A stretch of 64,000 nucleotides of DNA, from the NCBI GenBank assembly GCA_035762345.1, contig DASTPE010000160.1, positions 4,470-68,469 of the forward strand, read 5' to 3'. This stretch comes from SCGC-AG-212-J23 sp035762345. Lineage in GTDB: Bacteria > Pseudomonadota > Gammaproteobacteria > Burkholderiales > SG8-39. Below, in pieces: positions 1-9,287 of the stretch. Below the pieces are notes generated by a model that was not told the DNA's origin, did no database searches, and saw only the letters and a list, made by a program, of their open reading frames with translations. Numbering within the stretch: the stretch's first letter is position 1; each line of letters begins with the position of its first letter. The translations under genes and the position numbers were made by a program.

Positions 1-645
1 ATGGCGCAACATGCGCAGGACTTTCGCCTGACCCTCGTTCTGCGCCGTGACCAAGCCGGCGTCGCCGGCGGCGGCGAGGTTCTTGGTGGGGTAGAAGGAA
101 AACCCGCCGAAATCACCCCAGCTGCCGGCTCGCCTGCCGTCGTAGTCGGCGCCGATGCACTGAGCGCAGTCTTCGACCAGCACGAGCTTTCTCTCCCGGC
201 AGATTCCTGAAATCTGGTCGAGCGCGGCGCACTGCCCGAAAAGATGAACCGCGATGACCGCCTTCGTCCTGTTGGTGATCCTTCCGGAAAGCGAAGCAGG
301 ATCGAGATTGAACGTGCCTTCATCCACGTCGGCAAACACCGGCGTCGCGCCGGTGTACGAGACCGCCTCGCCGGTGGCGAAGAAGGTGAAGCCCGGGATG
401 ATCACCTCATCGCCCGCCCCGATGCCGGCCGCCACCAACGGCAGGTGCAGCGCATCGGTGCCCGAGTTCACCCCCACGGCGTGATTGGCGCCGATAAAGG
501 CAGCGATCTCGCGCTCGAGCCCCTCGCCCTCCGGGCCGAGCACGAAACGCCCCGAGGCAAGCACGCGGCTAACCGCGACGTCGATCTCGGCCTTAAGCGC
601 GCGGTATTCCCCCGCCGGGTCGACCATCGGAATGCTTGGATTCAT
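1..645 (-). CDS. DegT/DnrJ/EryC1/StrS-family sugar aminotransferase, N-terminal 215 residues (runs off the window)
   Basis: PLP-dependent aminotransferase that would put an amino group on a nucleotide-activated keto-sugar in the cytoplasm. The visible N-terminal part has the family order: a Gly-rich start (SGRFVLGPE near residue 31), an SGTDALHL cofactor motif near 61, VEDCAQ near 158 (the PLP-pyridine Asp) and FSFYPTKNLAA near 182 with the Schiff-base Lys at 188. The ATG overlaps the stop of the upstream dehydrogenase gene by 4 bases (ATGA), so the two are co-translated. Pairing with a Gfo/Idh/MocA oxidoreductase is the arrangement of WbpB/WbpE (O-antigen) and of GnnA/GnnB (UDP-GlcNAc3N for lipid A). 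Location next to two lipid A acyltransferases makes the second reading attractive, but that is inference. The family call is firm; the substrate is open. Confidence 0.9.
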   Translation of the reverse strand, partial: MNPSIPMVDPAGEYRALKAEIDVAVSRVLASGRFVLGPEGEGLEREIAAFIGANHAVGVNSGTDALHLPLVAAGIGAGDEVIIPGFTFFATGEAVSYTGATPVFADVDEGTFNLDPASLSGRITNRTKAVIAVHLFGQCAALDQISGICRERKLVLVEDCAQCIGADYDGRRAGSWGDFGGFSFYPTKNLAAAGDAGLVTAQNEGQAKVLRMLRH

Positions 646-1535
646 GCGAACCGTTCCAGGCGCTCGCGCACCAGCCGGCCAATGTCGAGCGCAATCTTGA
701 GCACGCGCCGCCCCTCGGCTCCGTCGACCGCGGGCGGCTTGCGGCTGCGGACCGCGGCGACGAAAGCCTCGGCCTGCGAATAGAGCGCATCGCCGCTGCC
801 ATGCGACTCCTCAGTCTCCTGGATCTCGCCCTCGGCCTGGCGTACATAGCGCAGCTTCCCCGCCTGCAGGTCGGCGGAGACGTACACGCCCGGCTGGAAC
901 ACGCGGAACTTGCGCACCGCGGACTGGCTTGCGCGGCTCGCGGTAAGGTCGGCGACGCAGCCGTTGGCGAACTCGATGCGCGCCGAGGCGATGTCGATGT
1001 CCTTGGTCAGCACGCGGAAACCGCAGGCGCTCAAGCCCGCGACCTCGGAGCGCGCGAGCGACAGCGCAAGGTCGAGGTCGTGGATCATCAGGTCGAGGAT
1101 AACGTCCACTTCGGCGCCGCGCTGCTTGAACCCCGAGAGGCGCTCCGCGTCGATGAAGAGCGGCCGGTCCATGCGCTCGACGAGCGCCTGGAATGCCCGG
1201 TTGTAGCGCTCGACATGACCCACCTGAAGCACCACGTTCTTCTCGCGAGCCAGCCTGACGAGGTCGTCAGCCTGCTCGAGCGTGCTGGCGAGCGGCTTTT
1301 CGACCAGCAAGTGCACTCCGTTCTCGAGGCATTCGCGCCCGATCGCGTGGTGCAGGTCGGTGGGGACGGCAATCACCGCGGCGTCGAGGCGGGGAAGGAT
1401 TTCCCTGAAGTCGGAGATGCGGGCGCGCGCCGGATCGCGGTCGACCACGGCGGCGAGCTCGACGCCCGGCAGGCGCGCGAACTTGTCGGCGTGGTAGCGC
1501 CCCATGTGCCCCGCGCCGATGACCGCAAGCTTCAA
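642..1535 (-). CDS. Gfo/Idh/MocA-family NAD-dependent oxidoreductase (GnnA- or WlbA-like)
   Basis: Predicted 297-residue NAD(P)-dependent dehydrogenase acting on a nucleotide sugar. The N-terminal Rossmann motif GAGHMG is at residues 7-12, the family EKPLA motif near 79-83 and GHVERYN near 107-113; the C-terminal half is the alpha/beta substrate domain. The only start that keeps the Rossmann fold is TTG at 1535, which overlaps the stop of the acyltransferase gene by 4 bases; the first in-frame ATG would cut into GAGHMG. It is followed by the aminotransferase gene with another 4-base overlap. Family knowledge: such a dehydrogenase makes the 3-keto sugar that the DegT enzyme aminates. The two form a plausible 3-amino-sugar pair; lipid A versus O-antigen cannot be settled from this sequence. 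Confidence 0.88.
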   Translation of the reverse strand: MKLAVIGAGHMGRYHADKFARLPGVELAAVVDRDPARARISDFREILPRLDAAVIAVPTDLHHAIGRECLENGVHLLVEKPLASTLEQADDLVRLAREKNVVLQVGHVERYNRAFQALVERMDRPLFIDAERLSGFKQRGAEVDVILDLMIHDLDLALSLARSEVAGLSACGFRVLTKDIDIASARIEFANGCVADLTASRASQSAVRKFRVFQPGVYVSADLQAGKLRYVRQAEGEIQETEESHGSGDALYSQAEAFVAAVRSRKPPAVDGAEGRRVLKIALDIGRLVRERLERFA

Positions 1536-2389
1536 TAGAACCTCGGCTCGCCCGCCGGGCGGGTCTTGAATCTCTTGTGCAACCAGAAGTACTGCTCGGG
1601 CATCTCGAGCACCCGCTCCTCGATGAAAGCCATCATGCGTCGGGCGTCGATGTGGTCGTCGCCGCTCGGGAAGCGGGTCCACGCGGGATACAGGCGTGCG
1701 ACGTAGCCGCCGTCCCCCGGCAGCATGCGCGTCACGCAAGGCACCACGGCCGCCCCGGTCGCGCGGGCAATATACGCGAGTCCCGTGACGGTCGCGGCGG
1801 GAACGCCGAAGAACGGCACGAACACCGAGCGCTTCGGGCCGAAGTCCAAGTCGGGAAGATAGTAGTACAGCGTGCCCGAGTCGATGAGCTCGATGCCCCG
1901 GCTAATGCCGCCCTGACGTGGATACATCACGCCGCCGAAGCGTGTTCGCCCCGCGACGAGGCGCGCCTCGAAGCGCGGGTCCTTCTGGCGCGAGTACATC
2001 ATGGCGACGGGGTATTCGAGCGCGAGGCGCGCGAGCGTCGCCTCGAAGCCGACGAAGTGCGGCGCGAACACGATGGTCTTCCTGTTCCCATCGAGGTGCT
2101 CCCGCCCTTCGAGGCGCACGAGCGCCTCGATTCGGCGGCGCGACGACCACCAAAGGATGCCTTGCTCGATGAAGGCTCGGCAGAAGGCCTGGAAATGCGC
2201 GCGCGCAAGGCGCTCCCGCTCGGCCGGGTGCATGCGCGGAAAGCATTTCTCCAGGTTGATGCGCGTCACCCTGCGCCGCTCGGGAATAAGCCAAAAAAGC
2301 ATTCTCCCCAGCGCATTCCCGACGCGCGACAGAATGCCAAGAGGCAGGAAATGCACCAGCCACATGAAGGCGAAGACGATCCTGCTCAT
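1532..2389 (-). CDS. LpxL/HtrB-like lipid A acyltransferase, copy 2
   Basis: Inner-membrane acyltransferase of the lysophospholipid/lipid A late acyltransferase family, 285 residues. A hydrophobic N-terminal segment (FAFMWLVHFLPLGIL) would anchor it in the membrane. The catalytic H-x4-E motif is visible as HFVGFE, and the family tail EQYFWLHKRFKTRP is present. ATG at 2389 overlaps the stop of the upstream paralogue by 4 bases; a longer reading frame from 2461 lies inside that upstream gene and is not needed. In many betaproteobacteria two such genes stand divergent to metK, as here. The acyl chain and position transferred cannot be told from sequence. Confidence 0.88.
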   Translation of the reverse strand: MSRIVFAFMWLVHFLPLGILSRVGNALGRMLFWLIPERRRVTRINLEKCFPRMHPAERERLARAHFQAFCRAFIEQGILWWSSRRRIEALVRLEGREHLDGNRKTIVFAPHFVGFEATLARLALEYPVAMMYSRQKDPRFEARLVAGRTRFGGVMYPRQGGISRGIELIDSGTLYYYLPDLDFGPKRSVFVPFFGVPAATVTGLAYIARATGAAVVPCVTRMLPGDGGYVARLYPAWTRFPSGDDHIDARRMMAFIEERVLEMPEQYFWLHKRFKTRPAGEPRFY

Positions 2390-3279
2390 GCGGCGGGGCG
2401 GGGCTTTGCGCCGCGCGGGGTCTTGTAGCGGTTGTAGCCCCACAAATACTGCCCGGGACATTCGCGCACCAGATCTTCGAGCACGCGGTTCAAGTGGCGC
2501 ACCGGCGTCTCGTCAGGAAGGGGCAGCGGCAGCGGTTTCACCACGATGCGGTACCCGACGCCCTGCGCCAGCCGCTCCGCGTAGGCAAGAAAGCATGCAA
2601 CGTCGGCGCGCTGCGCGAGCCGCGGCGCGAGCGTCGCGGTGTAAGCGAGCTCGCCGAAGAACTCGGCCCATTCGCCCTCTCCCTCGCCCGGCACCTGGTC
2701 CGGGAGGAAGCCCGCGGCCTCGCGGCGCTTGAGCGCAGCGAGCACCTCGCGCACGCCGCGCGCATCCGCCGGTGCGAGACGCACGCCACCCCGGCCGCGT
2801 CCTGCGCGCATCAGGGGCTCGAGCCACATTAGCTTCGGCGCTCGATAGAGCACCGTCAGCGGCATGTGGCGCGCCGCGTACTGCGCCGTGATCTCGAAGC
2901 AGCCCATATGCGGAGTGAGAAAGAGCAGTGCCTTTCCCGCGGCGCGCGCCGCGTCCACCGCCGCCAGGCCGTGAACTTCGTTCACCAGCGCGGCGACGCG
3001 CTCCTGCGGGCGTAGCCACACTGCGGGCGTCTCGGCGAGCAGCTGTCCCGCGTGTGCGATCGCCGCGCGGCGCACGCGCGGTTCGTGGTACCCGGCGCGG
3101 GCAAGATTCGCGCGCAGGTGCCGGCGGTAGGTGGGCGACATCCCATACATGGCCCAGCCGAGGACGGTTCCCAATCGATGCAGCAGGCCGAGCGGCAGCT
3201 TGGCGTAGAGACGAAGAATGGAACCGAGGGGAATTCTGGGGAAGCGGGGCAAGTTTTGGTATCCTTGCGGCCTTCCCAT
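2386..3279 (-). CDS. LpxL/HtrB-like lipid A acyltransferase, copy 1
   Basis: Second acyltransferase of the same family, up to 297 residues, with the H-x4-E motif HMGCFE and the tail GQYLWGYNRYKTPRG. It is the first gene of a minus-strand run (acyltransferase, acyltransferase, dehydrogenase, aminotransferase) whose members overlap by 4 bases. The start is uncertain: the ATG at 3279 leaves only 21 bases to the divergent metK start, and homologues usually begin closer to the segment LRLYAKLPLGLLHRLG, so an internal start (TTG near residue 10 or later) is possible, which would also give room for a divergent promoter. It differs clearly from copy 2, so this is an old duplication and not a recent repeat. 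Confidence 0.87.
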   Translation of the reverse strand: MGRPQGYQNLPRFPRIPLGSILRLYAKLPLGLLHRLGTVLGWAMYGMSPTYRRHLRANLARAGYHEPRVRRAAIAHAGQLLAETPAVWLRPQERVAALVNEVHGLAAVDAARAAGKALLFLTPHMGCFEITAQYAARHMPLTVLYRAPKLMWLEPLMRAGRGRGGVRLAPADARGVREVLAALKRREAAGFLPDQVPGEGEGEWAEFFGELAYTATLAPRLAQRADVACFLAYAERLAQGVGYRIVVKPLPLPLPDETPVRHLNRVLEDLVRECPGQYLWGYNRYKTPRGAKPRPAA

Positions 3280-3300
3280 TCAGCAGAAGAAACGCAGGCG

Positions 3301-4458
3301 ATGAGCGATTTTCTGTTTACCTCCGAATCGGTGTCCGAAGGCCATCCCGACAAGGTCGCCGATCAGATCTCCGACGCCGTGCTCGACGCGATTCTAAAGC
3401 AGGACAAGACCTCGCGCGTCGCGGCCGAGACGCTGGTCAAGGACAACCTCGTCATCCTCGCCGGCGAGATCACCACCAACGCGCGCGTGAGCTACGACCT
3501 CGTCGCCCGGGACACCATCCGCCGCATCGGCTACAACGATCCGACGCTCGGCTTCGACGCCTCGACCTGCACCATCATCGTCGCCTACGGTCAGCAGTCC
3601 CCCGACATCGCGCGCGGGGTGAACGAGAGCACCAACGTCGACCTCGAGCAGGGCGCCGGAGACCAGGGTCTGATGTTCGGCTATGCCTGCGACGAGACGC
3701 CGAGCCTGATGCCACTGCCGATCTACCTGTCGCACCGCCTGGTCGAGCGCCAGGCCGAGTTGCGGCGCAACGGCCGCCTGCCCTGGCTGCGGCCCGACGC
3801 GAAATCGCAAGTGACGATCCGCTACCTGAACGGCAAGCCCGACTCGATCGACACCGTGGTGCTGTCGACGCAGCACGCGAAAGGCGTCGAGCACACGAAG
3901 CTTTCCGAGGCGGTGGTCGAGGAGGTGATCAAGCCAGTGCTGCCGAAGAGCATGGTGAAGGGCAAGATCAACTACCTCGTCAATCCCACCGGCGCCTTCG
4001 AGATCGGCGGCCCGAAAGGCGACTGCGGAGTCACGGGGCGCAAGATCATCGTCGACACCTACGGCGGCTCGGCGCCGCACGGCGGCGGGGCGTTCTCGGG
4101 CAAGGACCCGTCGAAAGTCGACCGCTCGGCCGCGTACGCCGCGCGCTACGTCGCCAAGAACATCGTCGCCGCCGGGCTTGCCTCCAAGTGCCTGGTGCAG
4201 GTCTCGTATGCCATCGGTGTCGCGCGTCCGACGAGCGTCATGGTAACCACCCAGGGCACCGGCAAGATGTCCGACGACACGCTCTCGGCGCTCGTCAGCA
4301 AGCACTTCGACCTGCGGCCGAAGGGCATCATCCAGATGCTCGATCTCCTGCGCCCGATCTACGAGAAGACGGCTGCCTACGGCCATTTCGGGCGCGAGGA
4401 TCCCGAGTTCACCTGGGAAGCGACTGACAAGGCGCTCGCGCTAAAGCAAGCGGCGTAG
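3301..4458 (+). CDS. metK: S-adenosylmethionine synthetase
   Basis: Makes S-adenosylmethionine from methionine and ATP in the cytoplasm. 385 residues, close to the usual length (384 in E. coli). The start MSDFLFTSESVSEGHPDKV is the family signature; the P-loop-like GGGAFSGKDPSKVDRS and the GAGDQGLMFGYA motif are present. ATG at 3301 is used because the longer frame upstream lies inside the divergent acyltransferase gene. No riboswitch was recognised in front of it. It is followed after 24 bases by the LigM-like demethylase, an unusual partner, which suggests that SAM synthesis here is linked to disposal of aromatic methyl groups. Confidence 0.98.
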   Translation: MSDFLFTSESVSEGHPDKVADQISDAVLDAILKQDKTSRVAAETLVKDNLVILAGEITTNARVSYDLVARDTIRRIGYNDPTLGFDASTCTIIVAYGQQSPDIARGVNESTNVDLEQGAGDQGLMFGYACDETPSLMPLPIYLSHRLVERQAELRRNGRLPWLRPDAKSQVTIRYLNGKPDSIDTVVLSTQHAKGVEHTKLSEAVVEEVIKPVLPKSMVKGKINYLVNPTGAFEIGGPKGDCGVTGRKIIVDTYGGSAPHGGGAFSGKDPSKVDRSAAYAARYVAKNIVAAGLASKCLVQVSYAIGVARPTSVMVTTQGTGKMSDDTLSALVSKHFDLRPKGIIQMLDLLRPIYEKTAAYGHFGREDPEFTWEATDKALALKQAA

Positions 4459-4470
4459 CCTTACTGTACT

Positions 4471-4480
4471 GAGGAGGAGC
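4471..4480 (+). promoter_or_regulatory. Strong ribosome binding site of the O-demethylase gene
   Basis: The run GAGGAGGAGC ends 2 bases before the ATG at 4483. It is the best Shine-Dalgarno match noticed in this cluster and fixes the start of the demethylase gene. Confidence 0.75.
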
Positions 4481-4482
4481 GT

Positions 4483-5877
4483 ATGAAGAACCTCGAGGAG
4501 GTGCTGAGGGCGGCCGGCAATCCGGTCGACATGCTGCGCAACTCGCAGATCGGCGCCTACGTCTACCCGGTGGTGCCGAGCGAATTCTCCAACTGGCGCG
4601 ACGAGCAGGTCGCGTGGCAGAAGACGGCGGTGCTATTCGACCAGTCGCATCACATGGTCGAGCAGTACGTCGAAGGCCCCGACGCGGTGAAACTGTTCTC
4701 CAGCCTGGGCGCAAACAGCTTCGCCAACTTCCCAGTCGACCGCGCCAAGCAGTTCGCGCCCACAAATTACGACGGCTACGTCATCGGCGACGGCATCCTG
4801 TTCCACCTCGCCGAGAACAAGCTCGTGTTTGTCGGACGGGCACCCGCGGCGAGCTGGATCGAGTATCACGCGCGCACCGGCGGCTTCAAGGTCAAGACGG
4901 AGAAGGACGACCGCTCGCCGGGCAACACCAAAGGCAAAGCCATCGTGCGTCGCCACTACCGCTTTCAGATCCAGGGCCCGAAAGCAACCAAGGTGATCGA
5001 GAAGCTGCACGGAGACCCGGTTCCCGACATCAGGTTCTTCAACATGGGTATGGTCAACGTTGGCGGGCGCAAGGTGCGGGCGCTGCGCCACGGCATGGCT
5101 GGCGCGCCGGGCCTCGAGATCTGGGGACCTTACGAGGAACGCGAGGAAGTCCGCGCTGCGATTGTCGCCGCGGGCCGGGATTTCGGTCTCAAAGAAGTCG
5201 GCGCGCGCGCCTACGCCACGAACACGCTGGAATCGGGTTGGATCCCGTCACCGCTGCCGGCCGTGTATACCGGCGAGAAGATGAAAAAGTATCGCGAGTG
5301 GCTGCCGGCGACGAGCTACGAGGCGACCGGCTCGATCGGAGGGAGCTTCGACTCGAAGAACATCGAGGACTACTACGTTACGCCGTACGAGATGGGCTAC
5401 GGCCCGTTCATCAAGTTCGACCACGACTTCATCGGCCGCCAGGCGCTCGAGAAGATGGCCGGAACGCCGCATCGCAGGAAGGTCACGTTCGCGTGGAACG
5501 CCGACGATGTCGCTAAAGTCTGGCGCTCCATGCTCGAGCCGGGCGATCCGTACAAGTACATCGACCTGCCGCTCTCCAACTACACCTCCGCCTCCTACGA
5601 CAAGGTCACGCGCGGCGGCAAGACCGTGGGGCTGTCGATGTTCGCGGGCTACAGCTACAACGAGCGCTCGATGCTCTCGCTCGGCATCGTCGACCCGGAC
5701 ATCGAGCTCGGCACCGAGCTCGAGCTCCTTTGGGGCGAGGAAGGCGGCGGCTCGAAGAAGACCACCGTCGAGCGCCATCGCCAGATCGAGCTCCGGGTCG
5801 TCGTGAGTCCCGTTCCGTACGCCAAGCAGGCGCGCACATCGTACGCCGAGGGGTGGCGGACCAAAGCAACGGTGTAA
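4483..5877 (+). CDS. ligM: Tetrahydrofolate-dependent aromatic O-demethylase, LigM type (vanillate / 3-O-methylgallate)
   Basis: 464-residue GcvT-fold methyltransferase. From memory it closely matches LigM of Sphingobium SYK-6 (about 470 residues), which moves the methyl of vanillate or 3-O-methylgallate to tetrahydrofolate, giving protocatechuate or gallate plus 5-methyl-THF. Shared stretches include MLRNSQIGAYVYPVV near residue 18, the HGMAGAPGLEIWGPYE block near the middle, LESGWIPSPLPAVYTGEK after it, and SMFTGYSYNE-like SMFAGYSYNE near the end. It is too long for DmdA or for the housekeeping GcvT. It lies between metK and a MetE-like gene, with ligAB downstream, so both products (methyl-THF and a catecholic acid) have a consumer in the same operon. 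Vanillate versus 3-O-methylgallate preference cannot be read from sequence. Confidence 0.88.
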   Translation: MKNLEEVLRAAGNPVDMLRNSQIGAYVYPVVPSEFSNWRDEQVAWQKTAVLFDQSHHMVEQYVEGPDAVKLFSSLGANSFANFPVDRAKQFAPTNYDGYVIGDGILFHLAENKLVFVGRAPAASWIEYHARTGGFKVKTEKDDRSPGNTKGKAIVRRHYRFQIQGPKATKVIEKLHGDPVPDIRFFNMGMVNVGGRKVRALRHGMAGAPGLEIWGPYEEREEVRAAIVAAGRDFGLKEVGARAYATNTLESGWIPSPLPAVYTGEKMKKYREWLPATSYEATGSIGGSFDSKNIEDYYVTPYEMGYGPFIKFDHDFIGRQALEKMAGTPHRRKVTFAWNADDVAKVWRSMLEPGDPYKYIDLPLSNYTSASYDKVTRGGKTVGLSMFAGYSYNERSMLSLGIVDPDIELGTELELLWGEEGGGSKKTTVERHRQIELRVVVSPVPYAKQARTSYAEGWRTKATV

Positions 5878-5879
5878 TC

Positions 5880-6986
5880 ATGAAGGCGCCGTTTCGCGCA
5901 GACCACGTCGGAAGTCTCCTGCGGCCGCACGAGCTGCACGACCTTCGCGAGAAAGTGCGCGTTGGCAAAGCGCCGGCCGCGGAGCTCAGGCAGATGGAGG
6001 ACCGCCTGATCCGGGATGTGGTGAAGCTGCAGGAGGACATCGGCCTGCCGTCGATCACCGACGGCGAGTTCCGCCGCGACTGGTGGCACATCGATTTTCT
6101 TTCGGGCTTCGACGGCATCGAGCTGCGCCAGGAAGATGACCCCTACCACGGCGTGCAGTTCAAGGGAACCGAGGCGAAGCCGCCGACCATGTTCGTCACG
6201 AAAAAGCTGCGGCGCACGAAGCCAAGCATGGTGCCTCACTTTGAATTTCTAAAGAGAACAGTTACCCGAGGGGCTCCCAAATTCACTATGCCGTCGCCGG
6301 CAATGCTGCATGCGCGCGGCGACCGCGCGTCGATTCGCGAGACTTACCCCGACGCCGGCGAGTTCTGGGCCGATCTCACGAAGTGCTACCGCGAGGAAAT
6401 CGCCGATCTCTACAAGGCCGGCTGCCGCTACCTGCAGATCGACGACACGACGATCGCGATGTTCGGCGACCCGAAGGTGCAGGAGCAGTTCCGGAAGCTC
6501 GGCGACGACCCGAAGAAGGACGTCGCCGTCTACGCCGACGCCGTCAACGCGGCGATCCGGGACGTGCCGGACGACATGACGGTCGCGATCCACACCTGCC
6601 GCGGCAACTTCAAGAGCACCTGGCTCGCGAGCGGCTCCTACGACTACGTGGCCGAGACCGCGTTCTCCAGGCTCGACGTGGACGGCTTTTTCCTGGAGTA
6701 CGACGACGAGCGTTCAGGCGGCTTCGAGCCGCTGCGCCATATCCCCAAAGGGAAGCGTGTCGTCCTCGGCCTGGTGTCCTCCAAGGTCCCGCAGCTCGAG
6801 CCAAAGGATGTCCTGAAGCAGCGCATCGAACAGGCATCCAGGTTCGTCCCGCTCGAAAACCTGTGCCTCTCGCCGCAATGCGGCTTCTCCAGCACCCACC
6901 ACGGCAACAATCTCACAGTGGAGCAAGAGAAGGCGAAGCTTCGCCTGTGCATCGAAACCGCAAAGGAAGTATGGGGCAGCCTTTAG
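5880..6986 (+). CDS. MetE C-terminal-domain-like (core MetE) methyltransferase
   Basis: 368-residue single-domain member of the cobalamin-independent methionine synthase family (COG0620 type), lacking the N-terminal half of full MetE. The zinc site is complete: His238 and Cys240 (IHTCRGN), Glu273 (FFLEYDDE) and Cys334 (LSPQCGFSS). The start MKAPFRADHVGSLLRP is the usual beginning of these short proteins. ATG at 5880 follows the ligM stop after 2 bases. Known short relatives move methyl groups from folate or corrinoid carriers to homocysteine or other thiols; in this position the likely job is to take the methyl from the LigM-made methyl-THF to homocysteine and so feed MetK. The methyl donor and thiol acceptor are inference. 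Confidence 0.82.
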   Translation: MKAPFRADHVGSLLRPHELHDLREKVRVGKAPAAELRQMEDRLIRDVVKLQEDIGLPSITDGEFRRDWWHIDFLSGFDGIELRQEDDPYHGVQFKGTEAKPPTMFVTKKLRRTKPSMVPHFEFLKRTVTRGAPKFTMPSPAMLHARGDRASIRETYPDAGEFWADLTKCYREEIADLYKAGCRYLQIDDTTIAMFGDPKVQEQFRKLGDDPKKDVAVYADAVNAAIRDVPDDMTVAIHTCRGNFKSTWLASGSYDYVAETAFSRLDVDGFFLEYDDERSGGFEPLRHIPKGKRVVLGLVSSKVPQLEPKDVLKQRIEQASRFVPLENLCLSPQCGFSSTHHGNNLTVEQEKAKLRLCIETAKEVWGSL

Positions 6987-7025
6987 GACGAACCAATCGC
7001 TATCCCCGACACGACTATCTTCGAC

Positions 7026-7331
7026 TTGCGCAAGTCCGCGCACGGCTACCGCCTGAACAAGCTGTGCGGATCCCTGTGCGATCCTGCCAACCGGGAGGCG
7101 TTCAAGCGCGACGAGGAAAGCTACATGGCGCGCTTTCGTCTCACGGAAGAAGAAAAGCAGTTGATCAGAAAACGGGACTTCGCAGGCATGATTCACGCCG
7201 GCATGAACATCTATTGGATGCTCAAGATGGGCGCGGTTACCGGCAACAGTCTTTACCGCATGGGGGCGCAGATGCGCGGCGAGACCTACGAGCAGTTCCT
7301 CGCTACGCGAAACTTCAAGGATGCCGTCTAG
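7026..7331 (+). CDS. ligA: LigA-like small (alpha) subunit of protocatechuate 4,5-dioxygenase; start codon problematic
   Basis: Small subunit of a type II extradiol ring-cleaving dioxygenase. About 101 residues from TTG 7026, with the family core GYRLNKLCGSL, the NREAFKRDEESY helix and the GMNIYWMLKMGA block. The conserved LigA beginning (IPGTxVF) is encoded just upstream in the same frame as IPDTTIFD, but between the TAG at 6984 and the TTG at 7026 there is no ATG, GTG or TTG. So either translation starts at a rare codon, starts late at TTG and loses part of the family N-terminus, or a small deletion removed the original ATG. It overlaps ligB by 11 bases. The family call is firm, the start is not. 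Confidence 0.8.
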   Translation: MRKSAHGYRLNKLCGSLCDPANREAFKRDEESYMARFRLTEEEKQLIRKRDFAGMIHAGMNIYWMLKMGAVTGNSLYRMGAQMRGETYEQFLATRNFKDAV

Positions 7332-8156
7332 GGTCATAGCGGGCCTCGGCCTGTCGCACGTGCCGTCGGTGGGAGTCGCCTTCGACCGCGGAAAGATGCA
7401 AACCCCCGCATGGAAGCCGCTCGCGGATGCCTACGTCCCGGTTCGCGCCTGGCTGAAGAGCCTCAAGCCCGACGTGGCGATCGTGGTGTACAACGACCAC
7501 GGCGCCGACTTCAGGTTCGACAAATATCCGACTTTTGCCATCGGCGCCGCCGAGCGCTATGGCATCGCGGACGAAGGCTTCGGCACACGGCCGTTGCCGG
7601 AAGTGCGCGGCAACCAGGAATTTTCCTTCCATCTCGTTGAGAGCTTGGTGGCTGACGAGTTCGATCTCACCGTCTGCCAGGAGATGTCGGTGGAGCACGG
7701 CTTTCTCGTGCCGATGAACCTCTGCTTCGAGCACGGCACCGACGGCTGGCCGGTGGCAGCGGTCCCCCTCCAGGTGAACGTCATCCAGCATCCGCTTCCA
7801 AGCGGGCGGCGCTGCTTCAGGCTTGGTCAGGCGCTGCGAAAAGCAGTTGAGAGTTACCCTGGCCATATCAGAGTGGTCGTGATGGGAACCGGGGGCATGT
7901 CGCACCAGCTCCAGGGAAAGCGCTTTGGCTACATGAGCGAGGCTTTCGATCAGCACTTCTTGACTGAGCTGGAAAACAATCCCGAGCAACTGGCCGGGAT
8001 GTCGCACCATGAGCTGATGGAGAAGGCGGGCGCCGAGGCGGTCGAGCTCATCATGTGGCACGTGATGCGCGGCGCACTTTCGCCGAACGCCAAGCGCGTG
8101 CACCGGCATTACTACGCGCCCATGACAACTGGCATGGGACTGATTACGTTCGAAGA

Positions 8157-8160
<4 letters not shown>
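7321..8160 (+). CDS. ligB: LigB-like catalytic (beta) subunit of protocatechuate 4,5-dioxygenase or gallate dioxygenase
   Basis: 279-residue catalytic subunit of a class III extradiol dioxygenase, which opens the ring of protocatechuate (or gallate) next to the hydroxyls using Fe(II) and O2. The residues known from SYK-6 LigB fall at matching positions: His13 (GLSHVPS) and His60 (YNDHGAD) as iron ligands, Glu242 as third ligand, and His195 (GGMSHQLQG) as catalytic base. The C-terminus is about 20 residues shorter than in LigB. The gene overlaps ligA by 11 bases and meets the opposite-strand kinase gene tail to tail with a 4-base overlap. The later pathway genes (ligC, ligI, ligJ, ligK) are not in this window, so the substrate rests on LigM and PobA context. 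Confidence 0.9.

Positions 8161-9286
<1,126 letters not shown>

Positions 9287-9287
<1 letters not shown>

Noticed and set aside
636..1538. 300-codon plus-strand frame opposite the Gfo/Idh/MocA gene
   Set aside because: Antisense to a gene with clear Rossmann and family motifs; no recognisable protein.
3280..3300. Possible SAM riboswitch in front of metK
   Set aside because: Only 21 bases separate metK from the divergent gene and no aptamer-like structure was seen; the SAH element at ahcY is the only riboswitch recognised.
2928..4427. 499-codon plus-strand frame across the acyltransferase start and metK
   Set aside because: It is out of frame with metK, whose conserved frame is unambiguous, and is dominated by Arg, Gly and Asp.
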